From assembly GCA_964547485.1 (NCBI GenBank), contig CAZJNU010000022.1:1-32871 (forward strand): a stretch of DNA of 32,871 bases, given 5' to 3'. Source of the DNA: JACJWR01 sp964547485. GTDB taxonomy: Bacteria > Actinomycetota > Actinomycetes > S36-B12 > UBA10799. The position numbers were made by a program, and so were the translations under genes. Shown here piece by piece: positions 16,521-22,803 of the stretch. Every line of letters begins with the position of its first letter. Within the stretch, counting starts at the first letter, position 1. The notes beneath the pieces are model-generated. The model was not told the origin of the DNA. It saw only the letters and a program-made list of their open reading frames with translations, and searched no databases.

Positions 16521-16892
16521 TCAGGCGGCGTCGTCAGCGGGGATGGCGGCCCGGGCGACCTCGACCAGGGCCGCGAACGCGCCCGGATCGTTGACTGCCA
16601 ATTCCGCCAACATCCTCCGGTCGACCTCGACCTCGGCCAGCTTCAGGCCTTGGATGAAGCGGTTGTAGGTCATACCGTTGGCGCGAGCTGCCGCGTTGAT
16701 CCGCTGAATCCACAGCCGCCGGAAATTGCCCTTGCGGTCGCGACGGTCGCCGTAGGCGTAGACCATCGAGTGCGTGACCTGCTCCTTGGCCTTGCGGTAC
16801 AGCCGCGAGCGCTGGCCGCGGTAGCCGCTGGCCCGTTCGAGGACCTCACGACGCTTCTTGTGCGCATTTACAGCGCGCTTGACGCGAGCCAC
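16521..16892 (-). CDS. rplT: 50S ribosomal protein L20
   Basis: Large-subunit assembly protein binding 23S rRNA. The 123-residue product begins ARVKRAVNAHKKRREVLERA and contains the conserved YRGQRSRLYRKAKEQV and RRDRKGNFRRLWIQRINAAAR segments; length fits the family (115-125) with a short acidic tail. Start is GTG 16892, 6 nt after AAGGAG. It is third in the infC-rpmI-rplT operon, 64 nt after rpmI. L20 is a known translational or attenuation repressor of this operon in other bacteria; the rpmI-rplT spacer here contains a hairpin at 16915-16931. Confidence 0.97.
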   Translation of the reverse strand: MARVKRAVNAHKKRREVLERASGYRGQRSRLYRKAKEQVTHSMVYAYGDRRDRKGNFRRLWIQRINAAARANGMTYNRFIQGLKLAEVEVDRRMLAELAVNDPGAFAALVEVARAAIPADDAA

Positions 16893-16914
16893 GGGGATCT
16901 CCTTGTTGGTTCAT

Positions 16915-16931
16915 GGGCGCTTGAGGCGCCC
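16915..16931 (-). other. Hairpin in the rpmI-rplT spacer
   Basis: GGGCGC (16915-16920) pairs with GCGCCC (16926-16931) around a 5-nt loop. On the minus-strand mRNA it lies a few nucleotides upstream of the rplT Shine-Dalgarno. It could be an attenuating or RNA-protecting structure; no T-tract supports a true terminator. Confidence 0.45.
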
Positions 16932-16956
16932 GGGTTGTCATGGGGGTGGTGACGAC

Positions 16957-17154
16957 TCAGCGCATGCCGAGCAGGCGCTTGACCTTCTTCGCGTCACCCT
17001 TGGGCAGTTCCTTGTCGGCCATCAGCCGTCGCATCCGCCGGGAGGACTTGCTTTCCAGCAGGTGGCGGCGATGAGTCTGCTCATGGGTGATCTTGCCGGA
17101 GCCGGTCACCTTGAAGCGCTTCTTGGCTCCGCTGTGGGTCTTGATCTTGGGCAC
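16957..17154 (-). CDS. rpmI: 50S ribosomal protein L35
   Basis: Small basic large-subunit protein, 65 aa, with the family N-terminus PKIKTHSGAKKRFKVTGSGK and the RRHLLESKSSRRMRRL segment. It starts at GTG 17154, only 2 nt after the infC stop, and its Shine-Dalgarno (GAGGAG) is formed by the last two infC codons, so its translation depends on infC being translated. Second gene of the IF3-L35-L20 operon. Confidence 0.97.
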   Translation of the reverse strand: MPKIKTHSGAKKRFKVTGSGKITHEQTHRRHLLESKSSRRMRRLMADKELPKGDAKKVKRLLGMR

Positions 17155-17156
17155 TT

Positions 17157-17708
17157 CTACTCCTCGATGTTCTGGTCGCCCGGTCGGGCATCCACCTTGC
17201 GCCTGGTCGGCGCGATCACCATGATCATGTTCCGGCCATCCTGCTTCGGCGCCGACTCGACGACCCCCAGGTCCCCGATGTCCTCAGCCAATCTGGCCAA
17301 CAGTCGGAACCCAAGCTCAGGCCTGGATTGCTCCCGACCGCGGAACATGATGGTCACTTTGACCTTGTCCCCGGCTTTCAGGAAGCGCTCGATGTGGCCC
17401 TTCTTGGTGCCGTAGTCATGCGGGTCGATCTTCGGGCGGAGTTTCATCTCCTTGATGACCGTGTGTGCCTGGTTCTTGCGCGATTCGCGCGCCTTGAGCG
17501 CCGCCTCGTACTTGAACTTGCCGTAGTCCATGAGCTTGCAGACCGGGGGTTTGGCCATCGGTGCCACCTCGACGAGGTCGAGGTCTGACTCCTCCGCCAG
17601 CCGCAGGGCGTCGTCGATCCTGACGATGCCGACTTGCTCCCCGGCCGGGCCCACGAGTCTTACCTCGGGAACACGGATCCGCTCGTTGATCCTTGGTTCG
17701 ACGCTGAT
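17157..17708 (-). CDS. infC: Translation initiation factor IF-3 (ATC start codon)
   Basis: Binds the 30S subunit, prevents premature 50S joining and rejects non-canonical start codons. The 183-residue product reads ISVEPRINERIRVPEVRLVG, then GPAGEQVGIVRIDDALRLAE (N-domain), the linker YEAALKARESRKNQ, and the C-domain with EMKLRPKIDPHDYGTKKGH and FRGREQSRPELG. An in-frame TAG at 17720-17718 and the absence of any ATG, GTG or TTG before codon 19 leave ATC at 17708 as the only start that keeps the conserved NERIRVPEVRLVG. It stands 5 nt after a perfect AGGAGG. The GTG at 17654 would delete conserved residues and has no comparable ribosome site. Rare infC starts (AUU in E. coli) mediate IF3 self-control. 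Confidence 0.95.
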   Translation of the reverse strand: MSVEPRINERIRVPEVRLVGPAGEQVGIVRIDDALRLAEESDLDLVEVAPMAKPPVCKLMDYGKFKYEAALKARESRKNQAHTVIKEMKLRPKIDPHDYGTKKGHIERFLKAGDKVKVTIMFRGREQSRPELGFRLLARLAEDIGDLGVVESAPKQDGRNMIMVIAPTRRKVDARPGDQNIEE

Positions 17709-17719
17709 GAACGCCTCCT
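17706..17719 (-). promoter_or_regulatory. Ribosome binding site and ATC initiation codon of infC
   Basis: On the minus strand AGGAGG (17719-17714), a 5-nt spacer CGTTC, then ATC (17708-17706). The full-strength Shine-Dalgarno next to a non-canonical codon, bounded upstream by an in-frame TAG, decides the infC start. The combination parallels the E. coli infC AUU start, at which excess IF3 lowers its own synthesis. Confidence 0.8.
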
Positions 17720-17902
17720 ATTGAGCTTCTTCTGGTGGACCCGCGCGCACCGGCGTTGCCGACACATGCGAAGCCCCCCGCTGCACATGCAGGCGGAGGG
17801 CCACGGGCGGTAAGCCCGAGAGTCTCGTGAACCTGACACGATCTGAGATCGAACAGGTGGGAGTTACCTCCACTTGCATGGGCCGTCACGGGAGCGACGA
17901 CC
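17720..17902 (-). ncRNA. Structured 5' leader of the infC-rpmI-rplT operon
   Basis: If transcription starts near 17902 from the TAGGAT hexamer, about 195 nt precede infC. I see four potential stems: ACCTG/CAGGT (17831-17835, 17854-17858) enclosing CGATC-TGA-GATCG; GTGG-AG/CT-CCAC (17857-17873), which shares bases 17857-17858 with the previous stem; CGGGC/GCCCG (17804-17808, 17814-17818); and a long stem of GCCCCCCG-CTGCA against TGCAG-(bulge)-CGGAGGGC (17773-17801). The first two exclude each other, as in attenuators. L20-controlled leaders are known at this operon in Firmicutes; I cannot match this one to a described family by eye. Confidence 0.45.
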
Positions 17903-17908
17903 ATCTGC

Positions 17909-17915
17909 GATCCTA
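17909..17915. promoter_or_regulatory. Probable infC promoter -10, overlapping a divergent one for DUF1844
   Basis: On the minus strand TAGGAT (17915-17910) fits a -10 hexamer for infC. On the plus strand GATCCT (17909-17914) overlaps it and lies 7 nt before the DUF1844 ATG at 17922, which has no Shine-Dalgarno. No convincing -35 is visible for either. Only 213 bp separate the two start codons. Confidence 0.4.
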
Positions 17916-17921
17916 GCACCC

Positions 17922-18338
17922 ATGACCGCCGAGAACGCTCCGCCCACCGATGACCAGCCCGGCCTCGCCACTCAGGTAGGCACTGACTCGCAGAGCACCG
18001 AGCACGCACGCCGCGATATCGCAGAGGTTCCTGCGGTCGAGGTCATCACCACTGCCTGTATCCATCTCGCCTCGGCGGCAGCCGTCAAGTGCGGACTGGG
18101 AGCCGGGGACGACGCCACCGTGGCAGCGGAGCGAGACCTGGACGAGGCTCGCAAACTCATCACTGCCCTGGCCGGGCTCGTGACGGCATCGGCACCCGAC
18201 CTGGGTACCTTCCACGCCGGACCGCTGCGCGATGCTTTGAAGGCGCTGCAACTTGCCTTTCGGGAGGCCTCCGACTATCCGGACCCACCCGGTCAAGGTC
18301 CCGGTGAACGCTTCACCGGCCCGGTCGCGACCTCCTGA
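17922..18338 (+). CDS. DUF1844 domain-containing protein
   Basis: Conserved actinobacterial protein of unknown function, 138 aa, commonly found divergent from infC. The core DIAEVPAVEVITTACIHLAS, AAAVKCGLGAG and DLDEARKLITALAGLVTASA matches DUF1844, and the tail ends with SDYPDPPGQGPGERFTG, also typical. The N-terminal 30 residues are polar and probably disordered. ATG 17922 was preferred to the earlier ATG at 17874 because homologous sequence begins shortly after it. A toxin-antitoxin pair follows after 48 bp where I would expect the SseB-type gene to be close by. Confidence 0.88.
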   Translation: MTAENAPPTDDQPGLATQVGTDSQSTEHARRDIAEVPAVEVITTACIHLASAAAVKCGLGAGDDATVAAERDLDEARKLITALAGLVTASAPDLGTFHAGPLRDALKALQLAFREASDYPDPPGQGPGERFTGPVATS

Positions 18339-18350
18339 CGACTTCGGACC

Positions 18351-18386
18351 TTGCGGCGAGCACGACAGCACGCCACAATTGTGGCC
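18351..18386 (+). promoter_or_regulatory. RelBE promoter covered by a perfect 14-bp palindrome
   Basis: TTGCGG (18351-18356), a 17-nt spacer, CACAAT (18374-18379) as -10, then 7 nt to the antitoxin ATG at 18387: an almost ideal layout for a leaderless transcript. GCCACAATTGTGGC (18372-18385) is a perfect 14-bp palindrome that contains the -10 and reaches to 1 bp before the ATG, so a bound antitoxin or complex would block RNA polymerase. This is the clearest operator candidate in the window. Confidence 0.7.
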
Positions 18387-18653
18387 ATGAGCACACAGTC
18401 CTTGCGCGAGGTACGCGATCACTTCAGCGACGTCGTCGACCGCGTCGAACGCGAGCACGAACGCGTCACGGTCACCCGCAATGGGCGCGCCGCAGCCGTG
18501 ATCGTTAGCCCAGAGGACCTAGCCGCCCTGGAGGACACCCTGGACGTGCTGTCGGACCCCGAAGCGTTGGCCGACATCCGTGAGGCCGACGCGGCCTATC
18601 AGTGCGGCGACGTCTTGCGCGGTGTCGATGCTGCCCGCGCCCTACGTCCGTGA
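18387..18653 (+). CDS. Phd/YefM (RelB-type) antitoxin
   Basis: DNA-binding antitoxin of 88 aa. The N-terminal MSTQSLREVRDHFSDVVDRVE and VTRNGRAAAVIVSPEDLAALE stretches are the Phd/YefM fold; the C-terminal part (DPEALADIREADAAYQCGD) is the acidic toxin-wrapping tail. The ATG at 18387 follows the palindromic operator; an earlier in-frame codon at 18351 would lie in the promoter. Its stop overlaps the toxin GTG as GTGA. Expected to bind the GCCACAATTGTGGC palindrome and repress the pair. Confidence 0.93.
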   Translation: MSTQSLREVRDHFSDVVDRVEREHERVTVTRNGRAAAVIVSPEDLAALEDTLDVLSDPEALADIREADAAYQCGDVLRGVDAARALRP

Positions 18654-18931
18654 CCACTGCAAAACCCTACGAGCTTGTCCTCACGCCACCGGCGATCAGA
18701 GCAATTCAAACGGGATTGCCGGAGTCAGTGGCCGCTGCCGTCATCGAATTGGTCACCGGATCCCTCCTTACCGAACCTCGCCGAGTTGGTAAGCCCCTGC
18801 GCGACAATCTTGCAGGCATCCTCAGCGCCCGACGAGGCACCTACCGAATCCTCTACCGAGTCAACGACGACGCCCGCGAAGTTGTGGTTCTGCGCATCGA
18901 ACACCGCAGCCACGCCTACCGAAAGGTGTGA
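18650..18931 (+). CDS. RelE/ParE-superfamily toxin (RelE type)
   Basis: Ribosome-dependent mRNA interferase candidate, 93 aa, basic. It shows the RelE-like pattern YELVLTPPAIRAIQTGLPE, RRVGKPLRDNLAGILSARRG, TYRILYRVNDD and VLRIEHRSHAYR; the RGTYRILYR strand with its arginines and the terminal His-Arg-X-X-X-Tyr match the catalytic face of RelE toxins. The GTG at 18650 overlaps the antitoxin stop by GTGA and gives the normal family length; a longer frame from 18602 lies inside the antitoxin gene. The 3' end overlaps the last bases of a decayed VOC gene on the other strand. Confidence 0.92.
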   Translation: MTTAKPYELVLTPPAIRAIQTGLPESVAAAVIELVTGSLLTEPRRVGKPLRDNLAGILSARRGTYRILYRVNDDAREVVVLRIEHRSHAYRKV

Positions 18932-19165
18932 CGACCCACGCCCACCAGCGCTCCCCACTGACTTCGTCGGGCGGTCACCCAGGGCGCTCGGGCGTCTTCC
19001 ACGGCGGTGACCTCAGCCGCGCACGGCCGCCTTGCCGGCGATGGCGTGCCAGTAGCGGTCGGTCTCGTCCTGGTCGTCGGTGGAGATCTGCGACGAGAAG
19101 GCCTCGGAATGCGGGACATGCGGGCCGCCATTCAAGCGCAGCCACGGGATCTCACGGGACCAGCG
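18916..19165 (-). pseudogene. Remnant of a VOC-family (PhnB-like) protein, truncated and frameshifted
   Basis: Minus-strand translation from about 19150 gives WLRLNGGPHVPHSEAFSSQI then STDDQDETDRYWHAIAG, matching the C-terminal half of PhnB-like/3-demethylubiquinone methyltransferase-like VOC proteins (LNGGP, DQ-E-DRYW pattern). The frame then stops at 19013. The next expected block (CGW-DR-G-SWQ) may survive in another frame as APWVTARRSQWG (about 18960), implying a frameshift. The 5' half is missing: similarity begins right where the adjacent vapC gene ends (19152), and no N-terminal part is found beyond the VapBC pair. Not expected to give a functional product. Confidence 0.6.
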
Positions 19166-19616
19166 CATCAGCCAGATTTCGCGGGTCAATCCGGGCAAGC
19201 CCGCCGATCCCTTCGAAATCTGAATCCGGACTGACGATCACGCCGATCCCCGCCTCCAGCGCCGTCGCGGCGTGGACCGCGTCTCTACCACCGACCCGGC
19301 CCTCAGCTATCAGCGAGAGAGCTCGCCGGAGCACTGCGGCGTCAAAGTCGTGCAGCCGGCAGGAGTCAGCCACGAGTCTTGCCTCTGCGACCGCACGTGC
19401 CCTGTCGACTCGCCGCAGGCGATGGAAGACGACCTCCTGCACCAGTTCCACGCTTGCGTGGAGTTCCAGCCCAGGGTGAGCCAGTACCTCACGGCACGGC
19501 GCCCTCAGCGCATGTTCGCCGCCGAGGGCATAGAGGAATACCGACGCATCAAGCAGAACCGATACCCGCGGCGGCGCCGCTGACGCGCCGGGGTGACGCC
19601 TACCGGTGGAAGGCAT
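19152..19616 (-). CDS. vapC: PIN-domain ribonuclease toxin VapC
   Basis: Predicted endoribonuclease toxin, 154 aa. PIN residues: the aspartate in VSVLLDASVFLYAL (about 23), the glutamate in ASVELVQEVVFHRL (about 55), the aspartate in GGRDAVHAATALEAG (about 115) and the aspartate pair in IVSPDSDFEG (about 133-135). The ATG at 19616 overlaps the end of its antitoxin by 17 nt; the frame runs further upstream to 19838, but this is inside the antitoxin gene. The first 17 residues before the PIN core are an unusual basic/proline-rich extension. It belongs to a different lineage from the VapC at 11571-12017. Confidence 0.88.
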   Translation of the reverse strand: MPSTGRRHPGASAAPPRVSVLLDASVFLYALGGEHALRAPCREVLAHPGLELHASVELVQEVVFHRLRRVDRARAVAEARLVADSCRLHDFDAAVLRRALSLIAEGRVGGRDAVHAATALEAGIGVIVSPDSDFEGIGGLARIDPRNLADALVP

Positions 19617-19848
19617 CAGTGAGTGCCGCCTCCTTGTCGAACTCCTCCCCAAGACCAGCATCGGGCGCATGCGCAAGCAGCGATCTCCTGGCGTTGTCAC
19701 GACGATCCGCATCGTTGCCGAGGAAACAATCGATCGCTGCCCTGACCGTCGCACCGACGCTTTGCGATCGCCGACGCGCCTCGGCCTCCAGCCGCTCGTA
19801 CTGAGCGGGATCCAGCAGGATCTGCAGGCGGCGTTCAAGGACCGTCAT
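19600..19848 (-). CDS. vapB: Ribbon-helix-helix antitoxin (VapB type)
   Basis: DNA-binding antitoxin of 82 aa. N-terminal TVLERRLQILLDPAQYERLE with EAEARRRSQSVGATVRAAID forms a CopG/MetJ-like ribbon-helix-helix (the LQILL strand would enter the major groove); the C-terminal part is acidic with DAGLGEEFDKEAALTD, the toxin-binding tail. Start at ATG 19848; another in-frame ATG two codons earlier (19854) is equally possible, and neither has a Shine-Dalgarno. The upstream extension of the frame to 20259 is the shadow of the neighbouring gene. It precedes and overlaps vapC. Confidence 0.82.
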   Translation of the reverse strand: MTVLERRLQILLDPAQYERLEAEARRRSQSVGATVRAAIDCFLGNDADRRDNARRSLLAHAPDAGLGEEFDKEAALTDAFHR

Positions 19849-19869
19849 ACACATACTGTCACATGTGTA
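19848..19869 (-). promoter_or_regulatory. Inverted-repeat operator candidate at the vapB start
   Basis: TACACAT (19848-19854) and ATGTGTA (19863-19869) form a perfect 7-bp inverted repeat with an 8-bp spacer, directly over the antitoxin start codons. CACATGTG (19860-19867) adds a smaller palindrome. This layout suits dimer-of-dimers binding by a ribbon-helix-helix antitoxin. The gap 19870-19904 is otherwise featureless. Confidence 0.55.
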
Positions 19870-19904
19870 GGTTTCGGGGTCAAGCACCGAGCGACGATGG
19901 ACTG

Positions 19905-20471
19905 TCAGGGGCGGACAAGGATCAACCGACGCAGCGGCGCGGGCAACGGGTCGGTGGTGTCGTCGTACGTTTCGGAGAACTTCCGCCCCCGGCTCAGGAA
20001 TGCCATTCGGCACAACTCGTGGTAATCCGAGCTGACGAACAGGGTCCCGGTTGCCTGGCCAACCCGGAAACGTTCCAACCCTGCGGCCAGCCCCGTGTAG
20101 GTCCAAATGGGAAGGTGCGTTGGCAGCGACGCGTCCGCGGACACCTCGACCCGTCGATAGTTGCGTTCCCGCGCGTCCAGGGCCGGCAGCGCGGCCGCGG
20201 TGAGCGGCAGGAAAACACCGTTGACTTTCGCGCCTGGGCACGGGTAAACGTTCAACCACGCCACGAAGATGGCTGGCCGCTGACCGGTGTCCGGGTCAAG
20301 GAAGTGCTTGGTGTCCGACGCCGCTGACGCGTTGGCCATGGCCACGTTCCATCCACGCCGCCAGTTCGCCAACGTCCCCAGTTGTGCGACCTCGCCAGCG
20401 ACGAGACGCTCAGCTTCCGCCGCAGCCACCAGCGATCCGTATCCGAACACCCAGCCGATGACAGGCTCCAC
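19905..20471 (-). CDS. Gamma-glutamylcyclotransferase-like protein
   Basis: Member of the GGCT/AIG2-like fold, 188 aa. The N-terminal VFGYGSLV motif binds the gamma-glutamyl moiety in characterised members, and RERNYRRVEV (about 101-110) carries the likely catalytic glutamate. RRGWNVAMANASA and VFVAWLN-type strands match actinobacterial homologues. Exact substrate is unknown; the family includes enzymes releasing 5-oxoproline as well as uncharacterised ones. GTG start at 20471, 5 nt after the sseB-like gene, so it is probably co-transcribed with it. Nothing nearby points to glutathione or mycothiol metabolism. Confidence 0.85.
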   Translation of the reverse strand: MEPVIGWVFGYGSLVAAAEAERLVAGEVAQLGTLANWRRGWNVAMANASAASDTKHFLDPDTGQRPAIFVAWLNVYPCPGAKVNGVFLPLTAAALPALDARERNYRRVEVSADASLPTHLPIWTYTGLAAGLERFRVGQATGTLFVSSDYHELCRMAFLSRGRKFSETYDDTTDPLPAPLRRLILVRP

Positions 20472-20476
20472 GTGAC

Positions 20477-21304
20477 TCAGTTCGACTCCACGCCGATGTG
20501 GATTCCGCGGGCCACTCGGCTGCGCAGGACCGGATCCTGAGCCAGGTCTGTCGCCAGCGCGGTCACCGCGTCCGGGGCTGCCGCCGCCTCCGAGCCAAGG
20601 AGCACAAGGAGGTCAACTTCGTCCGTCGCGGTCACGCGATGACTGATCTCGCCCAGCGCCCGATGGACCGCCGCGGCCACCCGCGCTGCGACCTGCGGAT
20701 CCTGGTCGGCCGCAAGTAACGCCCTCCCCTCTGCGACGGCCCAGAGAGCCGGGCCCTCGATCACAACCGTGGCCGGTCCGGCCAAGTCCAGCACGAGCGC
20801 GTCCGCGCCATCCTGTAGGGCAGCCTGGGCGACGGTGGCGGCTGCTGTCGGTAGTGGCCGGGCGTCTGATCGCCAACGGCGCATCGCATCGACGCTGCTG
20901 AACGCCAGCAGCCCCACGCGACCATCGGGTCGGCTCCACATGGCGGCCGCCAGATGGCTGTCCTTCTCGGATCCCAACGGGTCCGTCGAGTCGAGGACTG
21001 CAACCAGCGCAACAAGTAGTCGCCCGCCTCGCAGGGCTTCAACCACGTCGAACAAGTCTTGGCCGGTACCTGTCTGAACCAGGCCAGCGGCAACCGTTTC
21101 TGCCTGCTGTCGAGCGGCGACGGCCCGCGCCATCGCCTGCGTCAAGACGGGATCCGCGCTGCCGTCGTCATCTGCAAACCCTGTGTCGTGGACCTGCGCG
21201 CCGTGAAATCGGTCAGCACTGCCGGTCGCGTGCGTCTCGGCGGCGCCGTACGGGTGGGAGTGCGAGTGCGGATTCGGATTCGGTGCTGGATCTGCGGTCG
21301 TCAT
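20477..21304 (-). CDS. SseB-family protein
   Basis: Uncharacterised cytoplasmic protein with an SseB N-terminal-type domain, 275 aa. The first 50 residues are low-complexity (NPNPHSHSHPYG, His/Pro-rich) followed by a helical stretch. The SseB-like core includes GGRLLVALVAVLDSTDPLGSEKDSHLAAAMW, split here as GGRLLVALVAVLD and SEKDSHLAAAMW, then GRVGLLAFSSVDAMRRWRSDARPLP, typical of actinobacterial members (about 110-185). The C-terminal half carries the WAVAEGRALL segment. The ATG at 21304 overlaps the carboxyltransferase stop as ATGA. In many actinobacteria an SseB-family gene lies close to infC; here toxin-antitoxin genes lie between. Confidence 0.8.
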   Translation of the reverse strand: MTTADPAPNPNPHSHSHPYGAAETHATGSADRFHGAQVHDTGFADDDGSADPVLTQAMARAVAARQQAETVAAGLVQTGTGQDLFDVVEALRGGRLLVALVAVLDSTDPLGSEKDSHLAAAMWSRPDGRVGLLAFSSVDAMRRWRSDARPLPTAAATVAQAALQDGADALVLDLAGPATVVIEGPALWAVAEGRALLAADQDPQVAARVAAAVHRALGEISHRVTATDEVDLLVLLGSEAAAAPDAVTALATDLAQDPVLRSRVARGIHIGVESN

Positions 21305-22797
21305 GGGCTGACCACGAATCGGCTGACTCGCCTGGTCGACGGTGTCGAGCTGCCCATCGCCAGGCCCGCGGCCACCTCCCGACCGCATCGGTGCAGGAAC
21401 TCAGCGGGGTCATCACCAGGAGTGCCCAGCAAGACGTCGATCACGCCGAGGCGGGCCAGTTGCACCGCCGTTATCTGCTGCTGGCGAGCCAGCTCCGGGG
21501 CGCGGTCGATGGTGCGATGAACGATTGCCGACGCACCCTCGGGGGGCAACGGGGTTATCCATGAATCCGAGGCGGCCACCAGTAGATCGGCCGGCAGCAT
21601 CGCGAGCGCTCCCCCGCCGCAGCCGGAGCCAAGCAGCAGCGAGACCACTCGGGTCGGCAACTGGGACAACTCGGCCAGGCTCCGGGCGATTTCGCCCGCC
21701 ATCGCGCCCTCTTCGGCCGACGCGGAGAGTTCCGCGCCCTCCGTATCGACCACGGTCAGCAGCGGCAGCCCCAATTCAACTGCGAGTCGATACCCTCGAC
21801 GGGCCGTCCGCAGGCCGTCCGGGCCGAAGGCACGTCCGACCGACCGGTCCTGGCCGACCACCACCGCCCGCCGCCCGCCGACTCTGGCCAGCGCCAGCAG
21901 GATGGCGTCGTCGCGGCCGCCTTCGCCAGTGCCGGAGAGAATGCTCACCTCGGCCGCGGTCGCATCGAGGAACTGCCGTAGGCCGGGACGGTCGACCGAT
22001 CTCGTCGCCAGCACGCACTCCCACGCGTCGGGTTCGTCGACAGCGCCGAACTCGTCACCCGCAGCGGGGGTCGGCGGGAGCGCACCGGCGTCAGCACTGC
22101 TGGGCTCGGTGGCGTCCGGGTCCACAATCACCGCCAGCAGCCGCTCGACCCACGCTCGCACCTCGTCGAGCGCCACCACGGAGTCGATCACGCCGACCCG
22201 CACCAAGTTCTCGGCGGTTTGCACGTCGGGCGGGAATTCCGCACCGAAGACAGCGCTGAACACCCGGGGTCCCAGGAATCCGACGAGCGCACCTGGCTCA
22301 GCCGCTGTCACCTGACCCAACGAACCCCAGGTTGCCTGCACCCCGCCGGTGGTGGGATTGCGAAGCCAGACCAGGAAGGCCAGCCCGGCACGACGATGGG
22401 CAGCAACCACGCCCGCGATCGGCACCATTCGGAGGAAGGCGGGCGTGCCCTCCTGCATCCTGGTACCGCCGGAGGTCGGGGCCGCCAACACCGGCAGACC
22501 CTCGCGGGTGGCCCGGGCCACCGCGAACCGGAGGGTATCGGCAGCGGCCATCCCCACGGAGCCGGCGAGGAACCCGAACTCCCCGACGAGCAACGCCACT
22601 GGTCGACCGCCGATCGTCGCGGCGCCTACCACTACCGACTCCTGCGTCTGCGCTTTGGCCCGCGCCCGCTGCAGGCTGCCGGCATAGCCCTCCGCGGTCG
22701 TGGCCGGATCAGGCGCGGTCGGCCACGCAACGAAACTGTCTGGGTCAGCAACAGTGGCGATGACGTCCGCAGCCGTCAGCCTGCGCTCAGCGGTCAT
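21301..22797 (-). CDS. Acyl-CoA carboxyltransferase, fused beta-alpha subunits (AccD3-like)
   Basis: Carboxyltransferase that would move CO2 from biotin to acetyl-CoA or another acyl-CoA. In the 498-residue product the beta half (about 1-240) has GEFGFLAGSVGMAAADTL and the oxyanion segment PTSGGTRMQEGTPAF; a linker rich in Ala, Pro and acidic residues (about 240-262) leads to the alpha half with LLGSGCGGGALAMLPADLLV and PLPPEGASAIV. No N-terminal zinc ribbon is seen, unlike E. coli AccD. Size and organisation match the single-chain AccD3 type of mycobacteria. No biotin carboxylase/carrier gene is nearby. Start ATG 22797 is 6 nt from a TAGCGT hexamer and has no Shine-Dalgarno. Confidence 0.87.
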   Translation of the reverse strand: MTAERRLTAADVIATVADPDSFVAWPTAPDPATTAEGYAGSLQRARAKAQTQESVVVGAATIGGRPVALLVGEFGFLAGSVGMAAADTLRFAVARATREGLPVLAAPTSGGTRMQEGTPAFLRMVPIAGVVAAHRRAGLAFLVWLRNPTTGGVQATWGSLGQVTAAEPGALVGFLGPRVFSAVFGAEFPPDVQTAENLVRVGVIDSVVALDEVRAWVERLLAVIVDPDATEPSSADAGALPPTPAAGDEFGAVDEPDAWECVLATRSVDRPGLRQFLDATAAEVSILSGTGEGGRDDAILLALARVGGRRAVVVGQDRSVGRAFGPDGLRTARRGYRLAVELGLPLLTVVDTEGAELSASAEEGAMAGEIARSLAELSQLPTRVVSLLLGSGCGGGALAMLPADLLVAASDSWITPLPPEGASAIVHRTIDRAPELARQQQITAVQLARLGVIDVLLGTPGDDPAEFLHRCGREVAAGLAMGSSTPSTRRVSRFVVSP

Positions 22798-22803
22798 ACC
22801 GCA

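Noticed and set aside
17416..18009. Minus-strand frame open through the whole infC leader, suggesting a leader peptide or alternative gene
   Set aside because: It runs out of frame into infC and across the DUF1844 start; no domain and no ribosome site at its ATG. More likely chance openness in GC-rich DNA.
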